This document shows, piece after piece, positions 45,014 to 52,864 of a stretch of DNA of 64,000 bases. Position 1 is the first letter of the stretch. Each line of letters opens with the position of its first letter. The translations under genes were made by a program, and so were the position numbers. Source of the DNA: Planctomycetaceae bacterium (lineage in GTDB: Bacteria > Planctomycetota > Planctomycetia > Pirellulales > Pirellulaceae). The notes below the pieces were generated by a model. That model had not been told where the DNA came from. It saw only the letters and a list, made by a program, of their open reading frames with translations, and did not search any database. The stretch spans positions 1 to 64,000 of the forward strand of contig JAJTFC010000006.1 in assembly GCA_021298315.1 (NCBI GenBank). Direction: 5' to 3'.

Positions 45014-45247
45014 ATGACACGTTTGTTGCGACGCGCCAGCGTCTCGGGTTGGCCACGATTGTTCCACTGTGTGAAATTTCAAGAGGGGCGTTCCAGCAGA
45101 CAGACCGAACTGCAACGAGAGTTCCCCTTGCACGTGTTCTGCTCTTGGCTGGGCAACTCACCAAGGATCGCTCAGCAGAGTTATTTGCTGGTGACCGAGG
45201 ATGATTTCGCCAAAGCCACTGGGGCGAAGGTGATCTTATCGTCATGA
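45014..45247 (+). pseudogene. C-terminal fragment of a tyrosine recombinase (phage-type integrase)
   Basis: The 77-codon frame matches only the end of a planctomycete-type integrase: WPRLFHCVKF, RQTELQREFPLHVFCSWLG and NSPRIAQQSYLLVTEDDFAKA. The catalytic Tyr region corresponds to QSYLLVT. The catalytic Arg and core His boxes upstream are missing, as is the whole N-terminal DNA-binding half (over 250 residues). The open frame is intact, but an active recombinase is not possible from this fragment. Confidence 0.75.
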
Positions 45248-45275
45248 ACTATGGTGAACCCTCGGGCATGAACTC

Positions 45276-45297
45276 CTGCGTTTTGCTCCAAACGCAG
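45276..45297. repeat. Perfect 8-bp hairpin after the integrase fragment
   Basis: CTGCGTTT and AAACGCAG flank a 6-base loop. It has no T-tract. It is the first of several strong hairpins between 45276 and 45430. Confidence 0.6.
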
Positions 45298-45349
45298 AAT
45301 CCTGGGGGGCTCATTTAAATTCCTCGCCGTTGGCTGCGGGTTAAACGAA

Positions 45350-45394
45350 TGTTCGCTCTAGCGAACAGTGTCGATGATTTCTCCGAAATCATCG
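45350..45394. repeat. Two adjacent perfect hairpins
   Basis: TGTTCGCT-CT-AGCGAACA (45350-45367) is followed four bases later by CGATGATTTC-TCC-GAAATCATCG (45372-45394). A third weak pair, TAGCCC/GGGCTA (45409-45429), spans the stop of the lipoprotein gene. Such clustered short-loop hairpins recall attachment or REP-like sites of mobile elements. Confidence 0.6.
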
Positions 45395-45419
45395 TGTGCG
45401 ACAGAGCATAGCCCGTTGT

Positions 45420-45923
45420 TTAGGGGCTAGGTTGCTGGCCCGATGGCGATTGGAGGTCTTTTTCGGGGATAACCCACAACTCCCCTTTCTCGCTATCGTA
45501 GCGATAGACCATGCCCGAGGGTAACTTGGGTAACGGAATCCGATTGGCTTCGACAATGTCTCTCATGAATTCATCATGGTTACGAGGGTTGCGACCCTTT
45601 TCAGCCATATACAAATTGAGCGCTTGTGGGATTTGAATCTCGAAAGCGATCTTTTCTTTGGTTCGAAAGTAAGCGGCGGCAGGCGCTGAGATGAGGGTGG
45701 CAGGATTGTTCTCCGAACCACCTTCGAGCGATCGGCCTTTGACTCCCACGCCCACACCGGCTTTCTGCGCCTCTAGGGGTTGTTCGGCGGCCTTGGCCGC
45801 TGCCTCTTGTGCGGCTTTTTGTGCAGCAAGATCCCTTTGAACGTCTGCTTCAGGTTTGCAACCCGCAAACGAGCAAAGCATCCATCCGGCCAGCAGAAAT
45901 CGTTTCGTTGAGTTAGATGACAT
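45420..45923 (-). CDS. Putative lipoprotein of unknown function
   Basis: The family is not recognised. The 167-residue product has a lipoprotein-type signal (LLAGWMLCSFAGC, lipobox LCSFAGC with Cys at about 22). An Ala/Gln/Glu-rich helix (about 27-50) and a Gly/Val stretch (AGVGVGVKG) follow. A folded C-terminal domain runs from about 80, where YFRTKEKIAFEIQIPQALNLY and NHDEFMRDI suggest a small planctomycete domain often seen in exported proteins. It would be anchored in a membrane facing the periplasm. It ends in the hairpin region beside the integrase fragment. Confidence 0.7.
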   Translation of the reverse strand: MSSNSTKRFLLAGWMLCSFAGCKPEADVQRDLAAQKAAQEAAAKAAEQPLEAQKAGVGVGVKGRSLEGGSENNPATLISAPAAAYFRTKEKIAFEIQIPQALNLYMAEKGRNPRNHDEFMRDIVEANRIPLPKLPSGMVYRYDSEKGELWVIPEKDLQSPSGQQPSP

Positions 45924-45971
45924 TGGAATCGCTTGTATTGTCTAGGGTTCCTAGATCGAAAAAGGGATGAA

Positions 45972-46370
45972 TTATTTTTTGCCACCGATGCGGCCGAACT
46001 CTCCAGCATCGAGGTCCTTTGGGGCATCGAACTGCTTCTGCTTGCTATCGGTGTTGGGGTTGTATCGCCAACGGGCCGAACCACGAAGGTGCTCGGGCAC
46101 CAACCAGGGGATATACCGCGCTACGGTCGGCCCAGCATTGCCGATGTCTTTGCCAAACCCATACCACAGGATTCCAAGGGCAATGGGGACGGATGTCAAA
46201 CCGCCAATAATTGGCGGTATCAATCGACGAAGGGGTGAAACCGCAGGCGGCTTGATCCTAGCCCCAGCGGGCTCCGGTGTCCAAGCTCCTTTCTTCTGCG
46301 AGTCGATCTGGCTCGAAGCGGTATCTTGATTTGGATTTTCAATCGATGGTTCAGGGGCTTGTTCTGACAT
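45972..46370 (-). CDS. Unrecognised small membrane protein
   Basis: The 132-residue product has a polar, Pro-rich N-terminus (1-50) and one membrane helix (about 50-70, LIPPIIGGLTSVPIALGILWYGFG). The C-terminus is charged and ends FGRIGGKK. AAAAGG stands about five bases before the ATG. The lipoprotein gene follows 48 bases downstream on the same strand, so the two could be cotranscribed. No function can be assigned. Confidence 0.65.
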   Translation of the reverse strand: MSEQAPEPSIENPNQDTASSQIDSQKKGAWTPEPAGARIKPPAVSPLRRLIPPIIGGLTSVPIALGILWYGFGKDIGNAGPTVARYIPWLVPEHLRGSARWRYNPNTDSKQKQFDAPKDLDAGEFGRIGGKK

Positions 46371-46448
46371 AAACCTTTTGGGTTCTTTGGCGATAAGTCA
46401 GGGTCGATGGCCAGTAAACGCAAACCACTGGCCAAGTTATCTTTCAGT

Positions 46449-46507
46449 AGTATAACCCGATTTGAACGGGTTCGCACTGATTTGCAATCGGGCAAGTTGG
46501 TTATACT
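46449..46507. promoter_or_regulatory. 9-bp inverted repeat in a divergent intergenic region
   Basis: AGTATAACC (46449-46457) and GGTTATACT (46499-46507) are perfect inverted copies 41 bases apart; ACCCG...CGGGT forms a smaller hairpin inside. The region separates two divergently transcribed genes, so this may be an operator or a folded leader. The assignment is tentative. Confidence 0.35.
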
Positions 46508-46567
46508 TTTGGATAAATAACTCATCGATCAAGACCTTCACGTAACAATAAGCTAGGGGTGTCGGGG

Positions 46568-46942
46568 ATGGCTGGAGCAAGCAATGTATTGGGAACAGAG
46601 CTAATGCCCTGTTCGATGAATCCAAGAACAGGTTTTTTTAGGGACGGTTGCTGTAATACCAGAGCCGATGATCACGGCATGCACTTGGTCTGTGCGCAGA
46701 TGACTGCCGAGTTCCTCCAATTTTCTCGTAGCATGGGAAACGACCTCAGCACACCAATCCCCCAATACGACTTCCCCGGCTTGAAACCAGGCGATCAATG
46801 GTGTTTGTGCGTTCTGAGGTGGAAAGAAGCTCTCGAAGCGGGAATGGCACCCAAGGTGGTTCTTGAAGCAACCCACATTTCAACTTTGGAATTCGTCGAT
46901 CTATCCGATCTGCAAGCCCATCGAGCCCAATCCAGCCAATAG
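46568..46942 (+). CDS. DUF2237 family protein
   Basis: The 124-residue product is a near-complete DUF2237 protein. The conserved stretches are NVLGTELMPCS, TGFFRDGCCNT, HLVCAQMTAEFL, GNDLSTP, PGLKPGDQWCLC and RWKEALEAGMAP. The several conserved Cys and His suggest metal binding; the function is unknown. ATG 46568 was chosen because TAGGGG lies eight bases upstream, although GTG at 46559 is also in frame. It sits 117 bases before the P-type ATPase start. Confidence 0.9.
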   Translation: MAGASNVLGTELMPCSMNPRTGFFRDGCCNTRADDHGMHLVCAQMTAEFLQFSRSMGNDLSTPIPQYDFPGLKPGDQWCLCVLRWKEALEAGMAPKVVLEATHISTLEFVDLSDLQAHRAQSSQ

Positions 46943-47059
46943 ATTTGGATTGCTAAGCAACATTTCATTCGTCTTTGATTGAGCAATCCTCTATACTCAG
47001 CGCGGCCTCTAGGTTCTTGGTGGAACCGCCAATGCGACTGGCTTGAGGAGACCTCGACC

Positions 47060-49810
47060 GTGCAAAAGACGGATCAAGTAAACGCTTGGCATTCGCTTGA
47101 ATTACAAGACCTATTCGAGCGACTCGATACACAATCCGCAGGGCTAGGGCAAAAACAAGCCGAAGCGAGATTGCTTGAATATGGAATGAATTGCCTTCCC
47201 GAGTCTCGACCGCGACCTTGGTGGCAGATTTTCCTACTTCAATTCCAAAGTCCCTTAATCTACATCCTAGGGCTTGCAGCTTGCGTTTCGATACTGCTTG
47301 GGGATGCTAAAGATGGAGCCTTTATTGGTTTGGTGTTGACGCTCAATTCGGCGATCGGTTGCTATCAGGAATGGCGGGCAGAGCAAAGTTCCTATGCTTT
47401 GCGAAAGCTTCTCGAGATTCGCTCCACGGTGATTCGAGATCGTGAGGCAATCGAGATTAGTGCCCGTGAGGTTGTTCCCGGAGACATCGTATGGCTCGAG
47501 TCGGGGAATCGAGTCCCAGCCGACATGCGACTTGTGATCGCAACAGGTTTCGAGACCGACGAGTCGTTACTAACCGGCGAGTCCCTTTCGGTACTTAAGG
47601 ATGCCGATTGGATCGGTTCGTGTTTGGTCCCTTTGGCCGATCGACGGAACATGGCTTATTCGGGCTCAATTGTTACGCGAGGACGGGCTAAAGGAGTTGT
47701 TGTCGCAACAGGAACCCAAACCAGCGTCGGTCAATTAGCTCTCGATGTGCTCGGCCAGACCGCAGGTAAAGCACCGTTGCAATTACGCATGGAGTCTTTC
47801 ACACGTTGGATCGCTTATTGGCTAGTGATCACAATCGGAGTGCTGGCAGTTGCGGGTGTGCTTGTTGGAAATTATTCAGTCGGTGAAATGTTGCTATTTG
47901 CTGTCGCGTTGGCAGTTTCTGCAATTCCTGAGGGTCTTCCGGTCGCTATGACGATCGCGCTTTCTGTAGCTACCCTACGAATGGCTCAGCGCGGTGTTAT
48001 TGTCAGGCGATTGACCGCCGTAGAGGGGCTTGGAAGCTGCACGCTCGTTGCTGCCGATAAAACCGGAACTCTCACTTGCAACGAACTGATGATTGCACAG
48101 GTCATTCTACCCGATGGTGCGATCCTAAAAGCGACGGGCCAAGGCTATACGCCGATTGGTCAAGTATGCATGAATGCATCTCCTGTATCGCATGGGGAAA
48201 ACCAACCGCTAGACATGCTCGTTCGTTGCGGACTGTTGTGCAATGAATCCGATCTACATCATCGAAATGGATCTTGGGTCTGGCGTGGAGATGCCGTAGA
48301 CATCGCACTCCAGTGCTTTGGCATAAAACTCGGAATCACCCGGGAGCAGTTATCGAGTGACTTTCCGCAAGTCAACCAAATTCCATTCGAGCCAGAGCAC
48401 CAGTTCGCTGCAACGTTTCATCGCAGCCATGGCAATACTCTCGTGTGTGTCAAAGGAAGCCCTGAACGCATCCTGAGTATGTGCACCGAAACGATCGATT
48501 CAAACAGGTATCAGATCTACATGGATCAGGCCAATCGGCTAGCCGAAGAAGGCTTTCGCGTTTTAGCTTTGGCCCAAGGTCAATGCGAATCAGAAGTACT
48601 TCCAATCGATGCTCCAAAAATTCCTTCCGACCTGAATTACTTGGGCTTGATAGGAATGCTTGATCCTCTGCGCCCTGGGGTCAAGGAGGCGATCCTCAAG
48701 TGCCACCAAGCCGGTGTACAGGTAATGATGGTAACGGGTGATCATCGAGCCACTGCAATGTCCATCGCAAAGCAGATCGGCCTTCTCGAACGGGAAAATC
48801 AAGTCATCACCGGCGAAGAGCTTTTGCAGAACCCTGGGTTGATCTGCTCGAACGATATTCTTAGCTATCGTGTGTTTGCAAGAGTTTCACCAAGGCAAAA
48901 ACTCGATCTGGTTCAAGCCGCTCGGAAAGCGGGGCATTTCGTAGCCGTCACCGGAGATGGTGTCAACGATGCCCCTGCGATGCGAGTAGCCAACATCGGC
49001 GTGGCGATGGGTAAAGCCGGAACGGATGTTGCTAGAGAAGCTTCGTCATTGGTGATTAGCGACAACAATTTCGCGACGATCGTCAATGGGATCGAAGAAG
49101 GTCGTGTTGCCTACGATAACATCCGCAAAGTGATTTATCTTTCCATCTCGACGGGAGCCGCTGAAGTACTCCTGATGGCCTTGGCAATTCTCACAGGACT
49201 TCCCTATCTACCCTTGTTACCCGTACAACTGCTTTGGCTAAACCTAGTAACCAATGGCATCCAAGATGTCGCCTTGGCTTTCGAAGCCAACGAAGGGGAC
49301 GTTCTTACGCGCAAACCCCGCAGCCCCAACGAGCCGATATTCGATCGAATCATGATCGAGCGCACGGTTCTTGCAGCCTTGACCATGGGACTGATCTCCT
49401 ACTTTCTATTTGTTTGCCTACTCCCCTCTAATCCTACACAAGAGCAAGTTGCTTCGGCAAGAAACAGCCTGCTGCTGTTGCTGGTCCTCTTCCAGAACAT
49501 TCATATCGGCAATTGCAGATCCGAAACAAAGTCTGCCTTCATGATCTCTCCATTGCGTAGCCCACTTCTTTTAACCGGTACACTGTTGGCGTTTGCTGTT
49601 CACGTTGCAGCCATGCATCTACCGATCGGACAAACGGTTTTAGAGACCTCGGCAGTAAGCCCTCAGCGCTGGGCGCTTTTAGTGCTTCTGGCATTTTTAA
49701 TACTACCGGTGAGCGAGTTTCATAAGTGGTCATTGACTACCACTGCGAGTCGTCGGTCAAGGTTTCGACAATCCAATGATCCGCCCATCGCTCAAAACGT
49801 CTTGGACTAG
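47060..49810 (+). CDS. P-type cation-transporting ATPase (P2A-like, Ca2+ type)
   Basis: The product (about 916 residues) has the cation-ATPase N-domain (WHSLELQDLFERLD), the actuator motif TGES, and the phosphorylated D333 in DKTGTL. The hinge motif TGDGVNDAPAM and ten predicted membrane helices are also present. The membrane motif AIPEGLPVAM (PEGLP) in helix M4 is that of SERCA/PMCA-like Ca2+ and related pumps. The frame opens with TTG at 46979, but GTG at 47060 has GAGGAG nine bases upstream and fits the usual N-terminus. The last 74 bases overlap the convergent YheT-like gene. Confidence 0.9.
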   Translation: MQKTDQVNAWHSLELQDLFERLDTQSAGLGQKQAEARLLEYGMNCLPESRPRPWWQIFLLQFQSPLIYILGLAACVSILLGDAKDGAFIGLVLTLNSAIGCYQEWRAEQSSYALRKLLEIRSTVIRDREAIEISAREVVPGDIVWLESGNRVPADMRLVIATGFETDESLLTGESLSVLKDADWIGSCLVPLADRRNMAYSGSIVTRGRAKGVVVATGTQTSVGQLALDVLGQTAGKAPLQLRMESFTRWIAYWLVITIGVLAVAGVLVGNYSVGEMLLFAVALAVSAIPEGLPVAMTIALSVATLRMAQRGVIVRRLTAVEGLGSCTLVAADKTGTLTCNELMIAQVILPDGAILKATGQGYTPIGQVCMNASPVSHGENQPLDMLVRCGLLCNESDLHHRNGSWVWRGDAVDIALQCFGIKLGITREQLSSDFPQVNQIPFEPEHQFAATFHRSHGNTLVCVKGSPERILSMCTETIDSNRYQIYMDQANRLAEEGFRVLALAQGQCESEVLPIDAPKIPSDLNYLGLIGMLDPLRPGVKEAILKCHQAGVQVMMVTGDHRATAMSIAKQIGLLERENQVITGEELLQNPGLICSNDILSYRVFARVSPRQKLDLVQAARKAGHFVAVTGDGVNDAPAMRVANIGVAMGKAGTDVAREASSLVISDNNFATIVNGIEEGRVAYDNIRKVIYLSISTGAAEVLLMALAILTGLPYLPLLPVQLLWLNLVTNGIQDVALAFEANEGDVLTRKPRSPNEPIFDRIMIERTVLAALTMGLISYFLFVCLLPSNPTQEQVASARNSLLLLLVLFQNIHIGNCRSETKSAFMISPLRSPLLLTGTLLAFAVHVAAMHLPIGQTVLETSAVSPQRWALLVLLAFLILPVSEFHKWSLTTTASRRSRFRQSNDPPIAQNVLD

Positions 49811-50777
49811 GTCCGCTACTTGTTGAACCCTTGCGCAGGTATCCAACATGCCCTCCCCGATCCGTGACGATCAACTCAGTCGTTGAGGAATAATTCGCGT
49901 GCGGGAAGAGAGAATAAGGCACAATCGGATCATGTCGATCGACTAGGATTTTAACTTTGGCTCGAATGCCACTTAGCCACCGAATCGAAGATCCTGCGGC
50001 GTAATACTCTTGCGAATCTTTGAATCCTGCGAGCGGTGCGGTGACGGTGTTGTCAAACCGCCGTAAACTTCGATAGTCGGCTTGATTCAATCGCTCCTGC
50101 CACTGAGGCCAACGTTGGCCTCGCAATCGAGACTGCTTGCGGAGAGCCCTTAGGAAGTAACTTGCATAGAGTCGATTGATCCCCTTTTCGACGTTCTTGC
50201 ACGAGGCGTCCAAATCGATGGGAGGTGCCACTGCAATCGCTCGATGGATCCGTACGCGACCAGGTTTCCATTCCCCGAGCATTCTGAGCAAGATGTTACC
50301 CCCCAATGAGATACCAGCTAAGTTCCAATCGTTGATATGGAGCGTTTGACTCAGGTGTTCCAAGCAGTTGCGGATCGCATCGTAGCAAGCGCCGTGCGGG
50401 GGCATCGGGGTTTCGAGATACGAGTTGCCCGCGCCTGGCAAATCGGCTCGAAAAACCCGATATCCCTTCCGAACAAGCCCTTGAGCGATGTTGGTCATGT
50501 AAGTACCGGTATGCGAAGAACCTAGCCCGTGAAGTAGCAGCACGGCCGGAAGATCTGCTTTAACGCTTGGGCTCTGCGGAGAATTCTCGTGAACGAGCAT
50601 ATTGCCAAGCGAGTTATCGCCCTCTGGGCCCAGCGGACAGCGATGCGCCATAAGCGGTGGCAGGTCTGCAATCGGACGATAGAATCCTGTGATCAATGTC
50701 TGCAAATGACCACTGCGCAAGTACCAAGGTGGTCGGAACGCCGATTGGCTAACTGATTTTGTATTGGAAACCTGCAT
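49737..50777 (-). CDS. YheT-type alpha/beta hydrolase
   Basis: The product (346 residues from ATG 50777; further ATGs at 50804 and 50828) matches the YheT/EMB8 family. It shows FRPPWYLRSGHLQTLITGFYR, LLHGLGSSHTGTY, nucleophile S in GISLGGN, acid D in VDRHDPIVP and H in DRGGHVGYL. Family members are cytoplasmic esterase-like enzymes of uncertain substrate. The 3' end overlaps the P-type ATPase gene by 74 bases, tail to tail. The start lies two bases from the start of the divergent PfkB gene. Confidence 0.88.
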   Translation of the reverse strand: MQVSNTKSVSQSAFRPPWYLRSGHLQTLITGFYRPIADLPPLMAHRCPLGPEGDNSLGNMLVHENSPQSPSVKADLPAVLLLHGLGSSHTGTYMTNIAQGLVRKGYRVFRADLPGAGNSYLETPMPPHGACYDAIRNCLEHLSQTLHINDWNLAGISLGGNILLRMLGEWKPGRVRIHRAIAVAPPIDLDASCKNVEKGINRLYASYFLRALRKQSRLRGQRWPQWQERLNQADYRSLRRFDNTVTAPLAGFKDSQEYYAAGSSIRWLSGIRAKVKILVDRHDPIVPYSLFPHANYSSTTELIVTDRGGHVGYLRKGSTSSGPSPRRFERWADHWIVETLTDDSQW

Positions 50778-50779
50778 CG

Positions 50780-51715
50780 ATGAATATGCTTTGCGTTGGA
50801 ACATTGGCGATCGACTCGGTAGAAACACCCGCAGGCTCTCGGGAACGAGTCCTCGGCGGCAGCGCCAGCTACTTCGCCTACGCTGCTGGTTTCTATACCC
50901 CCGTGCGAGTCATAGGTCGCACGGGAAATGATTGGCCTGCTGAGTATACTCAAATTTTTCTGAATCACGGAGTCGATTGGCAAGGCGTTACGAGCGATTC
51001 ACTTGCCAAATCCTATTTCTGGAAAGGCCGCTATCTTCACGATTATCAAGACCGTGAAACACTTGAAATCCAAATGCACGGGTTCGATCGTTATCAACCT
51101 AGTGTTCCAGATTGTTTTGCAGACTCCCAAGTCGTCTTCTTGGCCGCAGCCATACCAACGGTGCAACGCCAAGTCCTCGACCAATGCCCTAACGCGAAAT
51201 TGATTTTTGCCGATACGGTCGATATGTGGATCGAAACGAAACGATCGGAATTGCTCGAAGTCCTCTCGCGAATCGATGGCCTTTTCATCAATGATGTCGA
51301 AGCCCGACAACTCACGGGTCAAAGCAACTACGTTCAAGCCGCACGAAGCATCCAAAACTTAGGACCCCGATGGGTTATCCTCAAAAAGGGTGAGCACGGT
51401 TGCTTTGTCCTAGGCCCCAGCACCATGCTTTCAATACCCGCTTACCCGAGCGACCAATTGATCGATCCAACAGGAGCCGGTGACAGCTTCGCCGGTGGAC
51501 TGCTCGGTCATCTATCCCAAAGTATCAATGCCGCTAACCACCCGCCGCATGCACGAGTCGAAATCGATCGAAAGGACTTCGTTCAAGCTCTCCTTCAGGG
51601 AACAGCGATTGCCAGTTACACCATCGAAGCCTTTAGCATCGAGCGATTGCAACAAGTGACCCACAAAGATATCCAACAACGCGTGGCCGAACTTCAAACC
51701 CTCATGGGGAACTAA
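50780..51715 (+). CDS. PfkB/ribokinase-family sugar kinase
   Basis: The product of about 311 residues has the ribokinase fold with the anion hole and catalytic base in DPTGAGDSFAGG (C-terminal signature) and an N-terminal VLGGSASYFAYAA pattern. The substrate is not determined; the family includes ribo-, fructo-, adenosine and ketohexokinases. The start at 50780 (MNMLCVGT) was chosen because 50759 would reach further into the divergent YheT gene; 50786 is also possible. Its TAA overlaps the TAG of the convergent dtd gene. Confidence 0.88.
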   Translation: MNMLCVGTLAIDSVETPAGSRERVLGGSASYFAYAAGFYTPVRVIGRTGNDWPAEYTQIFLNHGVDWQGVTSDSLAKSYFWKGRYLHDYQDRETLEIQMHGFDRYQPSVPDCFADSQVVFLAAAIPTVQRQVLDQCPNAKLIFADTVDMWIETKRSELLEVLSRIDGLFINDVEARQLTGQSNYVQAARSIQNLGPRWVILKKGEHGCFVLGPSTMLSIPAYPSDQLIDPTGAGDSFAGGLLGHLSQSINAANHPPHARVEIDRKDFVQALLQGTAIASYTIEAFSIERLQQVTHKDIQQRVAELQTLMGN

Positions 51716-52167
51716 AGCCCAGACTTGTCTGGATGATCGATCACAAACGTGACCGGCCCGTCATTGACCAAAGCCACCTTCATGTCCGCTTGAAAAACAC
51801 CTCGCTGCAGACCAACACCCAATGAAGCGACTTGATCGCAAAACGAATCGTAAAGAACTCGTGCCTCCTGAGGAGCCGCAGCACGATCAAAACCTGGACG
51901 ACGACCCTTGCGGCAATCACCCGCGAGCGTGAACTGGGAAACGACCAGCAACTGACCACGGACATCTTGAACCGAAAGATTCATCTTTCCTTGCTCGTCG
52001 GGAAAGGCTCTCAAGTGGACAACCTTTTCAACAAGCCAGTGAACTGAACCGATCGTGTCTCCCTGTTCGACACCCAAGAGAACCAGCCAACCGCAGGCGA
52101 TTTGACCCACGATTTGGTCTTCGACTGTCACACTTGCACTCGAAACCCTTTGCAGGACGACTCGCAT
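51712..52167 (-). CDS. dtd: D-aminoacyl-tRNA deacylase
   Basis: The 151-residue protein is a complete Dtd. It has the start MRVVLQRVSSASVTV, the active-site motif SQFTLAGD and the cross-subunit NDGPVT motif (NxGPxT) near the C-terminus. It removes D-amino acids and Gly from mischarged tRNA. It sits five bases after the methyltransferase stop, so the two form an operon. It shares stop-codon bases with the convergent PfkB gene. Confidence 0.96.
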   Translation of the reverse strand: MRVVLQRVSSASVTVEDQIVGQIACGWLVLLGVEQGDTIGSVHWLVEKVVHLRAFPDEQGKMNLSVQDVRGQLLVVSQFTLAGDCRKGRRPGFDRAAAPQEARVLYDSFCDQVASLGVGLQRGVFQADMKVALVNDGPVTFVIDHPDKSGL

Positions 52168-52172
52168 GCCTC

Positions 52173-52724
52173 TTACGCGGCCTTGGTTTGAATCGTTGGC
52201 AATGCGTTGCTAGGTACAGGTATCTTTTCGAAGGCTTCCCCAGGCTTTTTTGAAGCAAAGATAGTCGACTGAACATGGCACAAACGAGGCAACCACTGGG
52301 CAATGGCCTGGCCATGAACATCGTCACTTTCCCAGTAGCCGTCGATGATGACCAAATCGCTCGGAAGAACGCTGTGTGCGATTCTCGCTAAGCAGCTTGC
52401 CGGCTCGCCGGGAACCAAGTGGGCTTTAACTCCTCGCTCGGACAAGATTCGATGGGCTGCTTTGAGACTCAGAACGCTCTGGCCTGATGGGAGCCCATCG
52501 GAATTCGATTCAAAGGGATCGATGGCGGTGTATCGGATGGTTTTGGTATCCGATACGGTCGCGTTGAGAGCCAGCAACCTTGCTATGCGTTGCCCCGATC
52601 CCATTCCAATTTCCAAAACGCTTGTGAGCGGCCTTTCCAATACATGCAGGAAAAGAGCTCGCTCGGAAACCGGCTTGGAAAGATGCTTCCAGTACAAACG
52701 CTGTAGCCAACTGAGCTTAGCCAT
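52173..52724 (-). CDS. Class I SAM-dependent methyltransferase-like protein
   Basis: The product has 183 residues from ATG 52724 (MAKLSWLQRLYWKHL); the open frame from 52808 adds an unconvincing extension. Motif I is VLEIGMGSGQRIA (about 35-47). Motif II is the acidic turn YTAIDPFES, and DLVIIDGYW marks motif IV. The protein is small and lacks an evident substrate domain. It precedes dtd by five bases. The methyl acceptor is unknown. Confidence 0.75.
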   Translation of the reverse strand: MAKLSWLQRLYWKHLSKPVSERALFLHVLERPLTSVLEIGMGSGQRIARLLALNATVSDTKTIRYTAIDPFESNSDGLPSGQSVLSLKAAHRILSERGVKAHLVPGEPASCLARIAHSVLPSDLVIIDGYWESDDVHGQAIAQWLPRLCHVQSTIFASKKPGEAFEKIPVPSNALPTIQTKAA

Positions 52725-52864
52725 GGCGACGGATCTCAATAAATTCCAGGAAAAAACGATGCTATTGCCTATCGCAACCCATCGGCAAACCTGGCTTCGT
52801 CGAACCAAAAAAACTGATTCGACCGTTCTATTTTAACATTCCGTCAAACCGCTTCATCGCAAGA

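Noticed and set aside
45340-45367. GTTAAAC resembling an integron attC core beside the hairpins
   Set aside because: No matching partner core at the right distance, no IntI features in the integrase fragment and no cassette array.
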